Source: Anthostomella pinea
Lineage: Eukaryota > Ascomycota > Sordariomycetes > Xylariales > Xylariaceae
Reading direction: 5' to 3'
Length of the DNA: 64,000 nt
Assembly: GCA_963556695.1 (NCBI GenBank)
Contig: CAUWAG010000018.1
Location: forward strand, 186,001 to 250,000
Shown: one piece after another, positions 11,165 through 22,636 of the stretch
Position numbering within the stretch: the stretch's first letter is position 1
How the letters are laid out: the number at the start of each line of letters is the position of its first letter
The notes under the pieces: model-generated
Database searches by the model: none
What the model was told of the DNA's origin: nothing
The model's input: the letters and a program-made list of their open reading frames with translations, nothing else
Position numbers and translations under genes: made by a program

Positions 11165-13373
11165 TCACTGGGGGTAGATCATCTCGAAGCCAAGATCCTC
11201 GATTTGTGTTCCGTCGTTGTAGGCCGTCATTGGTGTGACGGTCGCGGACGACGACACAGTCGAACCGAAATGGTTGACAAGCTCTTGCGGAGGGTAGGCG
11301 GCCATATCCGGGACGAAATGGGGCGACATGTTTGGCGAGCTGTTGAAGTCAAAGTCGGCCGATGAGATGGGCATGCCACAGAATCCAGCATTGGTGTTGA
11401 TGACCAGGTTGTTGCGGAAGTTGTAGCCATCCGGCGTCATTCTTTGAGACATGTCAAAACCGGGCGAGAAGCTGTCGATGCCGTCGGCCTCCATCTCTAT
11501 TTCCATCTCCATGCCGCCGCCGTTGGAGTGGTGTCTGACATCTTCGTCGCCTGCGTCATCTTCGTCGTCGGCCTGCTGTTCGGTCTTGTTCACCCAGATT
11601 TCCTTCATCCAGTTCTTCAGCTCGCACATGGGAGGCCAGTCGCCACCGCCCTTGCCTCCGCGCTTGTCCTCATCACTCCGGCCGTGGCCGGCACCCTTGT
11701 TCTTCTGGCGCGAAGGCTTCTCCTTGAAGTGCGTGCGGCGAAGGTGGGCAGCTGCGTTGTAGTACGCACCGTACCTCTTCTGGGTATTGCAAGACTTGCA
11801 CTTGCCTAAGGGATTGACCGCAGCAACAGCAATGGGAATGCCATATGCGGCTGGGTCGACGCATATGTACTTCTTGACCATAACTTGGTGCTTGGCCTCC
11901 TTGTGACGGCGAAGCTCGTGCTCGCCTCGGAACCCGTCCTTATGCTCGTCACACTGATCGCAGAACACCTTTGGCTGCTTCGGCCGGACGTACTTGGACT
12001 TCGCGATGACAGCCTTGCCGTCCTTCTTGACCATGGCCGGCGACTCCGATGGGGCTGGCTCGGCAGCAAGCGGCTTGGGCTTCAGAGGGGCCTTCATGGC
12101 CCGCTGGTTCTGCTGCTTCAATGTATCCTTGGCTCGAGCCGTAAGCGACGAAGTTGACTTGTTGCTGGCCATACTCGTGCTCGAAAGTGATCGCTCCATA
12201 TCCGAGGATTCAAAGTAACCGTCGCTCGGCGCTGAGGCCGAGTACTGCTGCGTGGACGGTGGCGCGAGACTTGAGCCCACGGCGAAGAGCGCATCGTCAC
12301 TCATGTATGGGCGCTTCCCCAGAGGAGAGATGTCGCCGCTGTCGTAATTGAGCTGGGAGCCATCGCGGTAGTATGAGTCCGCTCCTTGTGACATTTGCGA
12401 CCCGAGACTCATCATGCGCACGCCGCCCGCCATGGACTGGTTGTCGAGCAGGCTGTTCTGCCGCGTCATTGGTGCCGTGTCGTAGGTGGGCGCCGTTGTC
12501 ATCGAGCCGCACACGGACACATTGGTGACATTGAATTGCGGCACATCGACATCATGGTGCTGCGAGAGCGCCGACGGCGCAAAAGACTCGCCCACTGGAG
12601 AGGAGAAACTGTCGGGGAAAGGGTGCGACGCAAGCCATACAGCAGGGTCCATCAGGTCACCCGACCCGGAGCCGGACCCGAACTCTGGGAGAGTAGGCAT
12701 GTCGTGCTGGTGGCGGTGCGACTGCGATGGATGCATCGTCTGGGCGAACACGTAGGAGTTTACTGGCTCATCTTTGTTCATGTAATCCATCATACCACTA
12801 CCACTACTTTGCTGGCTCCTGTTCTGGAGCCTCGGCGGCGGCGATATGGGAGCATTGCCGGTAAACGGACCGGCGGATGGACCTGCGGATCGGGTGGACA
12901 GGTTGGAGGCGGTACGGTCCATCCTCTGTGCTGCAGGAGTTTGTTGGGACATGGTTCTTGCTCGCTTCACGGCGTGACGGCTGTTGGCCTGTGGATTCTA
13001 GCATTGCTTGTCAGTACAGAACATAGGTCGTGGGCGCATGGCAGCAATGCTGTCGTGGGCAGAGGCTTACAGAGGGCCACGGAACGGCTTCATGACGGCC
13101 ATGTGCACCGATGCCGGTGCTTCGAGGTGTCGTATCACTACTCCTCGACCAGCCACTTTGATTGACGGGGGTAGCAGACAGTTCGAACTCATTATGGACA
13201 GCAGAGACATCAGGAATGCTCGGGTTTGAGGGCTGAGATAATTGTGATTGATAGACAGAACTCTGTAGCTGCGATAGCTGCTGTTTCGTCCTCGCAAGAT
13301 CCTCCTCTTTGGTTCTCATCAAGGCCTGTAGCTTCTGAATCTCCCAGTGGTCGGGGTTCTGCGGGTGACTCAT
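11165..13373 (-). CDS. C2H2-type zinc-finger regulatory protein
   Basis: Two exons (13373-13071 and 12997-11165, intron 73 nt with donor GTAAGC and acceptor CTAG) give 711 aa. Residues 1-45 form a coiled coil (IQKLQALMRTKEEDLARTKQ). A long Ser/Gln-rich region follows, then a basic patch KSKYVRPKQPK. Around residues 446-471 there is a C2H2 finger (FCDQCDEHK ... HELRRHKEAKH), and shortly after a second, looser unit (CKSCNTQ ... HLRRTH). An acidic stretch (EDDAGDEDVRHH, MEMEIEMEADG) lies near the C-terminus and could activate transcription. The arrangement resembles a fungal zinc-finger family of unknown targets. It is probably nuclear. The targets are not visible from context, as both sides are empty. 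Confidence 0.85.
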
Positions 13374-16300
13374 GGTGTTGGATCACCTATGCAGAGGTGC
13401 CGGAACTGACAGAGTCAATGTCGGCAAGGCCACAAGACAGGCGGAGACGAGGGCGTTCACTATGTTCGCTTCACTCTCTCTCGCTCCTTCTCCCAGTCTC
13501 CAAGATAGACAGCCCTACTGCAACGACCCTCGACAGAAGAGCCTAGGATGAGGGGTGTTTGTAAATGGCGACAGGAAGAGGCGTCGAGGCGAGGAACAAT
13601 ATCTATTGACGAACGTCCTCGATCAGCGAATGATGGAGAATGGAGAATCGGGAATGGGAAATGAAAGGAACAATAAGGCGGCTTCGGCGTCGAAGACTGG
13701 GACGACGACGAAGGGAGTATTATGTACCACTCAGTCGAGATGAGGCTTTGGCGCATGCGTGGCAGCGGGTCAGGTTCTGCGGTCCTCGTCACCTCTTTGC
13801 TGATGTATGTAGGTACCTATTTAATTTACGAGAGCTCGGCGGGCACAGATCGATATCCTTGCAACGTTGATGCGATGGGCAGACAGGGGTTACCAAACAA
13901 CCTAGTATCAAGGTCAAGGCCCTTGACTCAAGGGCCTTGTGTGACTCGACAGGCATCGTTCAAGGACACTAGTAGCAGCATTGCCACATCAGTCTCTCTG
14001 TTATCCATCCGTCCCTCTGTCTACGCGGGACGGCGAGTGTTTGCAACGGCAAATGCTCTACACCGGAGAGGGAGTGAAAGGTAGGACTTTGACAGGACGC
14101 CAGCAGGACTCTCTCGGTGTTGCAGGACCAGACCAGCACTCACCAGATGCTACAATGCAACCTGCACAGAGGCATATTGTATGCATGCACCATGAATCCA
14201 ACCCTAGCTGTGCTGCCGCGGGATCTTACAGGTCGGTTTTTCCAGTTGTCCTTTGCAGGGGGCCCACGCCCGAGTGACGCGGAAAACCTGCCAGCCGACG
14301 CAGGATTGTCTAGGAAAGCCCAGGTGGTTTTCCCTTACATACATGTAAGAGTGGTGACAAGAAGACGACAGCTCATATTTGTTTTTCTCAGAACTTGACT
14401 CTGCAGAGATGCACCACCTTGAGATCTTGAGATAGCTTCCTGCCTCTCGTGTGTCTGTTGCACTAGCCTTCTTACAGCTGACCGTGCCTTGTAGATGAGC
14501 TGCTTTGGGAGTAGGTTTTTGCAACCTAACCTCCTCTGTCTAAAACGTTGATGCAGTAGTGAGGTATTGGGTTGCCATGTAGACCGTAGCGTGGAGGTCG
14601 TCAGATTACCGTTGGATCATAGTGTGTACCTAGCTGATCCACTCGGATCTTTGTATGTCTCCACAGAGAATCAATCGATCGAGGGGACAAGATCAACTTG
14701 CAAATCCTCATTCATTTCTGATCCTCGAGATATTGACCATGGTTACTGAATGGGTGAATGGCAAAAGCGTGAGACTCAAAAGCGTTGACGAGCATGTAAT
14801 GCGTGATGCTGACGGGTTAATGGCGGCTCTTCCGAGTCTTTCTCGTCCCGTCGCGAGACTTCCTCGTTCATTCCCATCCTCATAATCCCTCTGCGGTTGA
14901 AATGATCCCCGGCAGAGTATTGGGTTGCATGCATACCACCTTGCACACAGACAACCGACAGGACGAATCTCGTCGACCGCATGCATCTGGTGTTTCGATA
15001 CGATCACTGGGTCGTTGTCGACCTGGGGCCATGGGGTTCGGCCTATCAGGTCTGACTGCGGTTCTCACTTGAGCAATCGTCCCAGTCGTCATGCTTCGAC
15101 CCACCCTTCTAAGTATGATCTAGAGGGATTGATGGATTGCGCCGGCACGGAAGGATGGAACAAGCGGAATTGAGCATGGTCCCAGACTCCCAGTGAGCAC
15201 GCATTGCGCAATGGTTTGCAAGGGAGAACCTTGTGCGCATCATCCAAAAGACAGGTGCATGAGGTGGTCTGCCAATCCCGGTCGCTGTTGCGCCTCTGTT
15301 TGCCTTGTCTCGACGAATCCGCGCTGGCGCCGCGCTCGTCTACACCCATTGGGCCTCGATGTGTTGTCCAAGAGTGAGGCGGCCGCCCCGCGGACACCTT
15401 TGAGTGGTCGACGACCCTTGCGCGCACCATGATCCTGCTGGCGTCGGTGGGTCGCTAAGACCTTCGTTCACCTTGCAGATGCCATGTTGCTGCCTCTTTG
15501 CCCGACCGACGGTATACTAGTAGCGTCCAAATGGTGAAAGGGTGCTTCACAGTGGTTTGTGGCCGGAGAGACATTCGACTTCTGCGGGCTCCTACATACC
15601 TCGCGCCAGCTTGCCGATTCCGGGATTCCGGGGTGGCGCCTATCAAGTCTTTGCTGGCAACGAGTTGTAAAGGCTGTCTGCGCTGTCTGCGCTGTCTGCC
15701 ACCTGCGTCGATCAGGTGGCATGCCACAGCCACCGCCTGTAGGGAAAGCTTTACCGGCGGCCGGCCAGCCGTAAACGACGTCGGTGAGTGCTGGCTGACG
15801 AGGAACTATTTGATGCTGCTGACGGTGGTGACGTTTCCTTCGGCGGCTTCCGTTTCACAAGCGCTTCTGCGCTTCGGTGGACTTCTAGACATGAACGTTC
15901 TGTACACATCGATGTGACCTATCGTATTGGAAAGACTGAACAGAGTGAAAATGATCCTGGGCGAGACATCACGTCACCGACCAGCATTATACGCATCCCC
16001 TTTTTTGCTTTTTCGTAACTACACTAGGTAGTCGACTGGCGGAGTCTGGGAGTTCGCATCATGATCTGCAGGAGTAACACCGTTGCAGTCACTCAGGATG
16101 CTCAGGGACGGATTTGGTATGCCAAGCCGGTGCGCGAGGTTGTAGTGGTACAGCGCATGTCGCGTACCAGATCATCCGCATCCCGCATACTACCTAGGCA
16201 GGCCGGAGAGCGAACCAGCCTGTCTGGAAGTATCGATAGGCATGAGTTCTGGTAACAGCATTTTAGGATGTGCGTCCGGTGAAATTGACGCCTGGATCTG

Positions 16301-17105
16301 ATCGTGGTAAGCTTGCAGTCGCAGACGCTTCAAGCCGGTCAATAGACCGAGAACTGCATAGTCCATTCGGCAACTGCATGCAACGCGAGGGCCGATCTAC
16401 TCGCGGTAAGGGGATCTACTGGGTATTCCGGCAGCAGTTCCGCAGGCATCCGGATACCCGGACGTTGTGGACCTTTGGTTCCCGGCGGTGTACGGTCTCT
16501 GCTCGGCGAAAGCCTCGGGACAACTTCCTCTCTCCTACGGGACGAGTGTTCGGTCAAGAACATGGAACAACGGGATCATCCAGGTTGTCCTGTTCAGTAG
16601 CATAATTGCAGGGAATTGCCAGTGCCTTCCTTTACTGTGGTAGTGCACCAGCACAACGATACCAAGGTAAAGATCCTCTGCACCTAAACAGCGCAAATTT
16701 GACCGAAACCCAACATCCACTCGGATCATGATGTCGTACAGCTTCCGTGAAACCGCTGAGTGATGCGGACTGCCGTCTGCAGTCAACAGGTCTGGTTGTC
16801 TGATGGTATCATCGAAGGATCCTGTCTGCCATGCTATCACGTCGTAGCTGGGACGAAAACAGAATGAGGCCGAGCCATCTCGTTGGTTGCCGACGCGTTC
16901 TTATTATTAATGTATGACCGTACCTGGACGTGTAAATGTTGCGGAATAGGCGACCCCGGGCTGCCCGGCAGCTGCCCGGTGGTATCTTTACCTAGCCTTA
17001 GCAGTTGCCAGTGACGGACCCCAGCTGGTTGCCATCTGCCCTCCTTCCACCCCATCGACCGGTAGATGTTGGGCTTCCGGCGGCTCCTACTAGGTAGTAG
17101 GTACC
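13374..17105. other. Gene-free interval of about 3.7 kb
   Basis: No supported gene. It contains the 5' flank of the zinc-finger gene. A small triple repeat of CTGTCTGCG lies at about 15676-15703. Open frames up to about 140 codons occur but none shows domains, conserved splice joins or a plausible start. The interval ends at the inverted-repeat transposon at 17108. Confidence 0.4.
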
Positions 17106-17107
17106 TA

Positions 17108-17150
17108 GAGGGACCCACCGACTTCTGCAACACCCCCTCATTTGCAAGGG
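17108..17150 (+). repeat. Left terminal inverted repeat of the 1760-bp element
   Basis: Begins directly after TA at 17106-17107. The first 30 bases are identical to the inverted right end. The remaining 13 differ at three positions before TTGCAAGGG, after which similarity ends. Confidence 0.85.
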
Positions 17151-18824
17151 TCCAGATAGCGGTTAACCATAACCACCGCACTACTTAAAATCCGCCGCAA
17201 TTTAAAAACTTTATCAATTTATCCTATACTTAAAATAACGCCTTTTAAAAACCTGTAAATAGATGTTATAATCGTAGAAATAAAAACAAGCGAGTTATAA
17301 AAAACTATAACTTATTATTATAACGTTAATATACTAACTTTTTTATAATAAATTTGAACGTAACGACTATATTATAAAATACATTAAATAGATTGAAAAT
17401 TATTTCCGGAGTTAAATTTTTTGGGGTAAATAAACTTTTTAATATAAAGTTAATAATTACTTTTTTACGCGTTTATAAGTTTGTTAATACGCTATATTTA
17501 TATAAATAAAAAGGGGCAATCTAAGTATTTAATATAATGAATAAATAAAGAGTTTTATTAATGGTTTTTAAAAGTTTAAAATAAAACTATTTATAACTTT
17601 TAAAACCTTTAAAACTTTTAAAACTAATATAAGTAGTTCTGATAGTATTGTAATATTTAATAATAAAATATTTATAATATAAAGGAGTTCGATATATATA
17701 AAAGTAAAAATTAAAATAGTAAGGTTATTAATTTATTTTTTATAAAAGACAAAGTCCGTAAAATTTCAAAAACTTTTGATTAAATAAGTGTTATTGAATA
17801 TATAACTATTAATGGTAAAATATATCTTTTAACTGTTATTTTTATTAAAAAATTCTTAACAAAGAATACTTTTGAACCAAATTTCCTTTTTTTTAAATCT
17901 TACCTTTTCAATGAATTAATAAATAATAAGATTGTTATATTTGCAAAACTTAAAAAGATTTATTACGTTTAAATAAATAAATAAGTTTCAAATAAAACCG
18001 ATCATAATTATTAAGTGATTATAACATATATAGTATACTTAAATTCATATATTAATTTAAAATATATATTTTTATTTTATTAATCATCTTTTTGTATTTT
18101 TCAAAGTTATATAAATAACTGATTAAGGTTTTTATTTGCCATAAAAATATTATTATTAAAAAGCTATAAATTATTAATACTTACTTCTTATGGTAATTAT
18201 AAATAAATAATAGTTTTTTAATCATTTATAATAAGATATTTATATTTAAGAATATTTAAACAAACTATTAAATTAATAGTATTTATTTATGAACTATTCA
18301 AAATACTTTTAAAATGAAAAGTTAATTACTTATATAAAAATATGTATAATAAAAACATAAACTACTATAAAACACGAAAAAATCTTTAACGCGCTTTGAT
18401 ATATATTTATAAAGTTGAAAAATATTTAAACCCAGATTTAATAGCTTAACAAAGAAAATCAGTCATATTATCGATTTTCGTAATTTTTAAGTAAAATAAT
18501 AAAAGCTTTAAATTAAAAATTTGTTAAATTTACTTTAATTCAACGCAAAAATTAAATTTAAAACATTACGTCTTATTAGTTACAAACGAGTAAAGAATAA
18601 TTAATTGACGTATTTTATAACGTAAAGGCTATTCATGATGTTTAAGTTGCGGTAAAAAAAAACCTACTAATCGTTATTAATATAAGTACAAAGCTAATTT
18701 CGTAAAAAAAGCTCCGAAATTTTAACAAACTAGTCTAAAAAATATAATATTTCAATAATAATTAACGAGATAAAAATATTCGCGATTATAATTGTTGTAA
18801 ACCTCGTCTATAACTATGTTTTAG

Positions 18825-18867
18825 CCCTTGCAAAATGGGGGGTGTTGCAGAAGTCGGTGGGTCCCTC
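18825..18867 (-). repeat. Right terminal inverted repeat of the 1760-bp element
   Basis: Inverted partner of the left repeat, followed directly by TA at 18868-18869. Normal base composition resumes at this point. Confidence 0.85.
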
Positions 18868-19017
18868 TAGAGATAATGCCACCTGGACCTTCACCTTCAC
18901 CTTCACATACATTGAGTGAGTGCTCCGTCTGGCCACGATGCATCACCATTGACGTGGACATTCCCACATCCGACAGTCCTGTTTCCATGTGACATATCCC
19001 CAAGCAAAGCGGCATCA

Positions 19018-20550
19018 ATGCGCTGTCATCAGCTATTCCTCCTGGGCTGGCTACAGCTCTGTCAAGCTCGCCAGCCAGGCTTTAGTGTCCACCATGATCT
19101 ACTAACATACCCTCAGGTATTTCCACCACCCACTCTGCCACTATGGACTGGTTGCCCTGTGATACTGAAGTTACTGACGATGGTCTAGTTCGAGATAGTC
19201 TTCTCAGAGACCTACATTTCCGAACCCGAAGCGCAAGCCCTGGTCGAGAAGACAGACCCGGCCCACCCCAACTACGAAGCCGATTTCGCCGGTCAGATCG
19301 ACCTCGCCTCCAAAATCCGTGCTGCCAAGGATGGAGAAGAAGGCCCCAGCAGTGGCGACCACAAGGTTGCCGAGTCGTACGAGATCATGAGCATGCCACC
19401 ACAGCGTTACCTTTGTGCCATTCCAGTCATCGAAGCTCCTCCCGCCCCAAACAAGACTGCCACCGAGCTGGCCAAAGCGGAGGAGGCGCGGGAGCTAGCG
19501 AGGGCTTCGGCTCACGGTTGGGATCTGGTCAACGCCCTTGACGGTAGCTGCCTCTATTACATGTCAGGGTGGTGGAGCTATCGGTTCTGCTACGGCCGCG
19601 AAATCACGCAATTCCATGCATTACCTGCCAGCATGAAGACTGGCCCGCCTAAGAGGGATCCTACCACGGCAGAGTATGTGCTGGGCCGAATTTCCGATCC
19701 CAATCTAGCCTCACGCCGACGTGGCCAGAAACCACCCCCCAAGGGCCGAGAGCAGCAAGGTCAGCCGGCGGGAGCAGCCCCGTCAAACACGGAATTGCAA
19801 GTGAAAGGGGACCAGCGATACCTGGTCCAGAAGATGAGCGAAGGCACCGTCTGCGATCTGACAGGCCGCGATCGGACAATCGAGGTGCAGTTCCACTGCA
19901 GCCCCGGCAGCACACAGGACCGTATTGGTTGGATTAAGGAGGTAACCACGTGCGCGTACCTGATGGTGGTGAACACGCCCCGACTGTGTGAAGACGTAGC
20001 CTTCCAGCCGCCAAAGGAGGAACGAGCGGACGTCATAAGCTGCAGGGCTATTGTGCCGGAAGCTGAGCAAGCAGAATGGCATGCGCGTAAAACCCTAGAG
20101 GCAGAGGCCGCCATGCTGGGACAGACCAAGCAAACAGTAGCACCAGTCACCATCGGTGGAGTCATTGTTGGCGGACGACATATCCTCGGGAGAGGGGAAA
20201 ATGGCAAAGAGGCACCCAAACTGGCACCCCCTCGGAACTTCCGCGGTGGGGACACAGAACCGGTCGTTGAGGTTGTCGCTCGGGGGTCTAGCAAGGAAGA
20301 CGGCAGCAAGGTCCAGATGCTCACCGACGAGGAGCTTGCGCAGCTGAACCTCAGTCCTGAGATGATTGAGGAGCTGAGGGAAGAGCTGCAGAAGCTAGCA
20401 GGCGATAGAGGTTGGAAGCTTGAGGTCGTCGAGGTAGATCCCAGAGAGATCGTTGGAGTGCTTGACGAGGACGAAGAAGGTGATGAAGAAGGCAAAGGCG
20501 AGGGTGAGCAAACAGGCAGCGAGGAAAAGTTCTTCAGGGAGGACCTGTGA
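19018..20550 (+). CDS. YOS9: OS-9/Yos9-like ER quality-control lectin (MRH domain)
   Basis: ER lumen lectin that recognises trimmed N-glycans on misfolded glycoproteins and delivers them to the HRD ubiquitin-ligase complex for degradation. Exon 1 (19018-19116) encodes a signal peptide (MRCHQLFLLGWLQLCQA) and HHDLLTYPQ. A 72-nt intron (19117-19188) leads to exon 2 (19189-20550), which opens FEIVFSETYISEPEAQ. The HDLLxYPQFEVxFSE join is typical of the family and fixes the splice. The MRH domain spans about residues 135-310. The double Trp (SGWWSYRFCYG), TQFH, GRDRTIEVQFHC and IKEVTTCAYLMVV carry the sugar-contacting Gln/Arg/Glu/Tyr type residues. The protein is 486 aa. The tail is acidic and ends in REDL, a plausible HDEL/KDEL-type retrieval signal. 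Confidence 0.9.
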
Positions 20551-22636
20551 TATACCGATACGATACGATACTGGCATGGCGAACGGCGTTCTCTAGGATT
20601 AGTTGCAACAAAACCTTATTCCCTCTCTCGATCCCCTCTCCGTGAAGAACCGTCTGCAATAGGTCACGTCACAGAGGCTGACCATCATCCCTCGTGCTGC
20701 AGGTCCACCACCATGGCGGCCTAGATCCTCTAGGGCGTGAGCCTCGTTGCGCCCCCAATTACTCGCTGACGCCGGTTTTGACTCGGCTCGCAAGCCACGA
20801 CGTTACAAACGACTCTACCGGGTTCTTTACTCATCAGCTGTTCCAGCACAAGCCTGGCTACTGGCTTGACCGCCAGCTGTGTCCCCTCGTCCGGTCAACA
20901 CACTAGCATCAGGTGTTTGACGCTGTGTAAGACCCTGCTGGTCCATCACGATGGATACGACGAAGATCAGAGAAAGCTAGGCCGAAGAGACGAGGCAAAC
21001 AGGAATGAGGCGGGCGTGGTCCGCGCGAGGTTGCAAACCAGGGACCAGCTGATCGGATTGCAATCCGGGCGGTGTTTGCACCCGCAGACACACGATCACC
21101 CCAGTCCCAGGGTCGACGTGCACAGAGGCGAACATGTCATAGGCACTCAGGTCAGCAGCTCGTCGTCTCCCGCAATTGCTGTATTGCAGCTCTGCCGTGA
21201 TTATCAGCTTCGTAGGTCAGATTCTGCTACGATTTATGCACACGACATACCCACAAGTTGGCCACGCGCAAATAGCTGCATTCCGAGGTCTGGCAGGTTC
21301 CAGCGTGCCGTGGCCTGTTTGTGTTCATAAGGTTTGCTCAGCTCAGATGGCGAGTGGTATTATCTTGACCCGCCGGATCATCAAGGCCTTGGTAAGGTAT
21401 GCGCCGCCGTGTGGTTCTGAAGCGATCCGTGGCAGTGTGGTCTCATCCCCCTTGGCCATATTACTTGGTCCTGTAGCAACGTTCAGGCTTCCCTTGAGAG
21501 CTCTTCTGACATGGCTGATGTTGGGAGGATGATGGTACGTTCAGCCGTTGGCTCTTGAGACTTAGAGGCTACGTGCTGCTGCGTGAAAATACACGACTTA
21601 GGTAGCCGTGCTCCAGGCTTCACGATCTCCTACTCAATATACCCTCCAGTTGGACTGACATGATGACAAGCAGGTGGCCTGTCGGTGAACGTATGATGCA
21701 CCCAGCGCGAGGCAGTACAACATCTATAATCCAGAACTATGTACCGCCACTACCAAAGCCACTGATTGCTGGATCGTGTATTAGTAGATATGTCACGTTG
21801 GTACCGCAATGAACTGGACAAGTGGCGCACATGCACTGCTAGTAGAAGCTCGCCATTCGCCAGCATGCTGTACTGAAACAGGATTGCGAGGTCGTACACT
21901 GACGGCAGGGGATGGAAGCTGGAGACGAAGCGTGTCTAGTCCCTGGATGCTTCAAGGTACCAAACATGCTGCGAGATCGAACCTGGTGATCCTCGCAATT
22001 CGGGAGACTGGGCCCCTTGATCTCAGAAGGGAATCGGCTCTCACCGTGAGTGGTTTGGGCTTCACCGGTAGCAAACATCAAGACCCCGTAACGTACCTAG
22101 GGAGGCCTTTGACGGCTGAGGTGGTCGATTAGTAACGGACCAAGATACTTCCCATGCATAGGACTTTTGATCATGCTTGGACGCCGCCATGAATAATGTA
22201 GTCGGAATTCAACATAACCCATCTCAGACTCCAAGTAAGGGGCAAATAGTAGTAGTATACCCGGGTACGGTAGCAACTACTACATCGATGAATGAGATGC
22301 CAGACCGACGGGATGAACCTGAAGAGCTCTCTTCCGAAGATTCGGGAACCATCAGGCAGGGCCACCTGCAGCTGCGTAGGTCTGGGTAGGCGAGAGACCG
22401 GTAACAAACCTCGCCATGGTCAGGAATGATTGGCTCCTCGCGGTCTCTCTCATGACACCGGAGGGCTGGCCTCCCGCCACTTAGACAAGCCTACGCGGTT
22501 CTGAAGTTTTCCCCGCATTCGCGAGAGGCTCTGGAGCGAGCTCTGTCTTAGTTCCGGGGAGAGAGGGGGGTGGGCGAAAAGGCATTTCAATATCCTCTGC
22601 TCGTCGCTGGAATTCTCGCCAGTTGCTTCGTGAGAG
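20551..22636. other. Gene-free interval of about 2.1 kb
   Basis: No supported gene or repeat. The stretch just left of 22637 is the likely leader of the transcription factor. A short imperfect palindrome of GTAGTAG/CTACTAC type surrounds about 22250-22280. Confidence 0.4.

Larger units (their letters stand above)
17108..18867. mobile_element. RIP-degraded TIR DNA transposon (1760 bp, TA target duplication)
   Basis: The ends are inverted repeats of 43 bp: 17108-17150 begins GAGGGACCCACCGACTTCTG, and the reverse complement of 18825-18867 begins identically, with about 40 of 43 positions the same and the first 30 identical. The element is flanked on both sides by TA (17106-17107 and 18868-18869), the target duplication of the Tc1/mariner/pogo superfamily. 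The interior from about 17180 to 18800 is extremely AT-rich, full of TA dinucleotides, with stops in all frames. The length fits a full-size Fot1/pogo-type element of fungi, whose transposase would have been destroyed by C-to-T mutation. The TIRs kept normal composition. The superfamily assignment rests on TSD, TIR and length only. Confidence 0.85.

Noticed and set aside
12395..13165. 256-codon open frame on the plus strand
   Set aside because: Antisense across the C2H2 gene including its intron; composition is that of a shadow frame.
17180..18800. AT-rich block as a possible centromere or mitochondrial insertion
   Set aside because: It is bounded exactly by inverted repeats with TA duplications, which a RIP-degraded transposon explains better.
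19761..20495. 244-codon Ser-rich open frame on the minus strand
   Set aside because: Antisense to the Yos9-like gene; low complexity results from GC-rich codons on the other strand.
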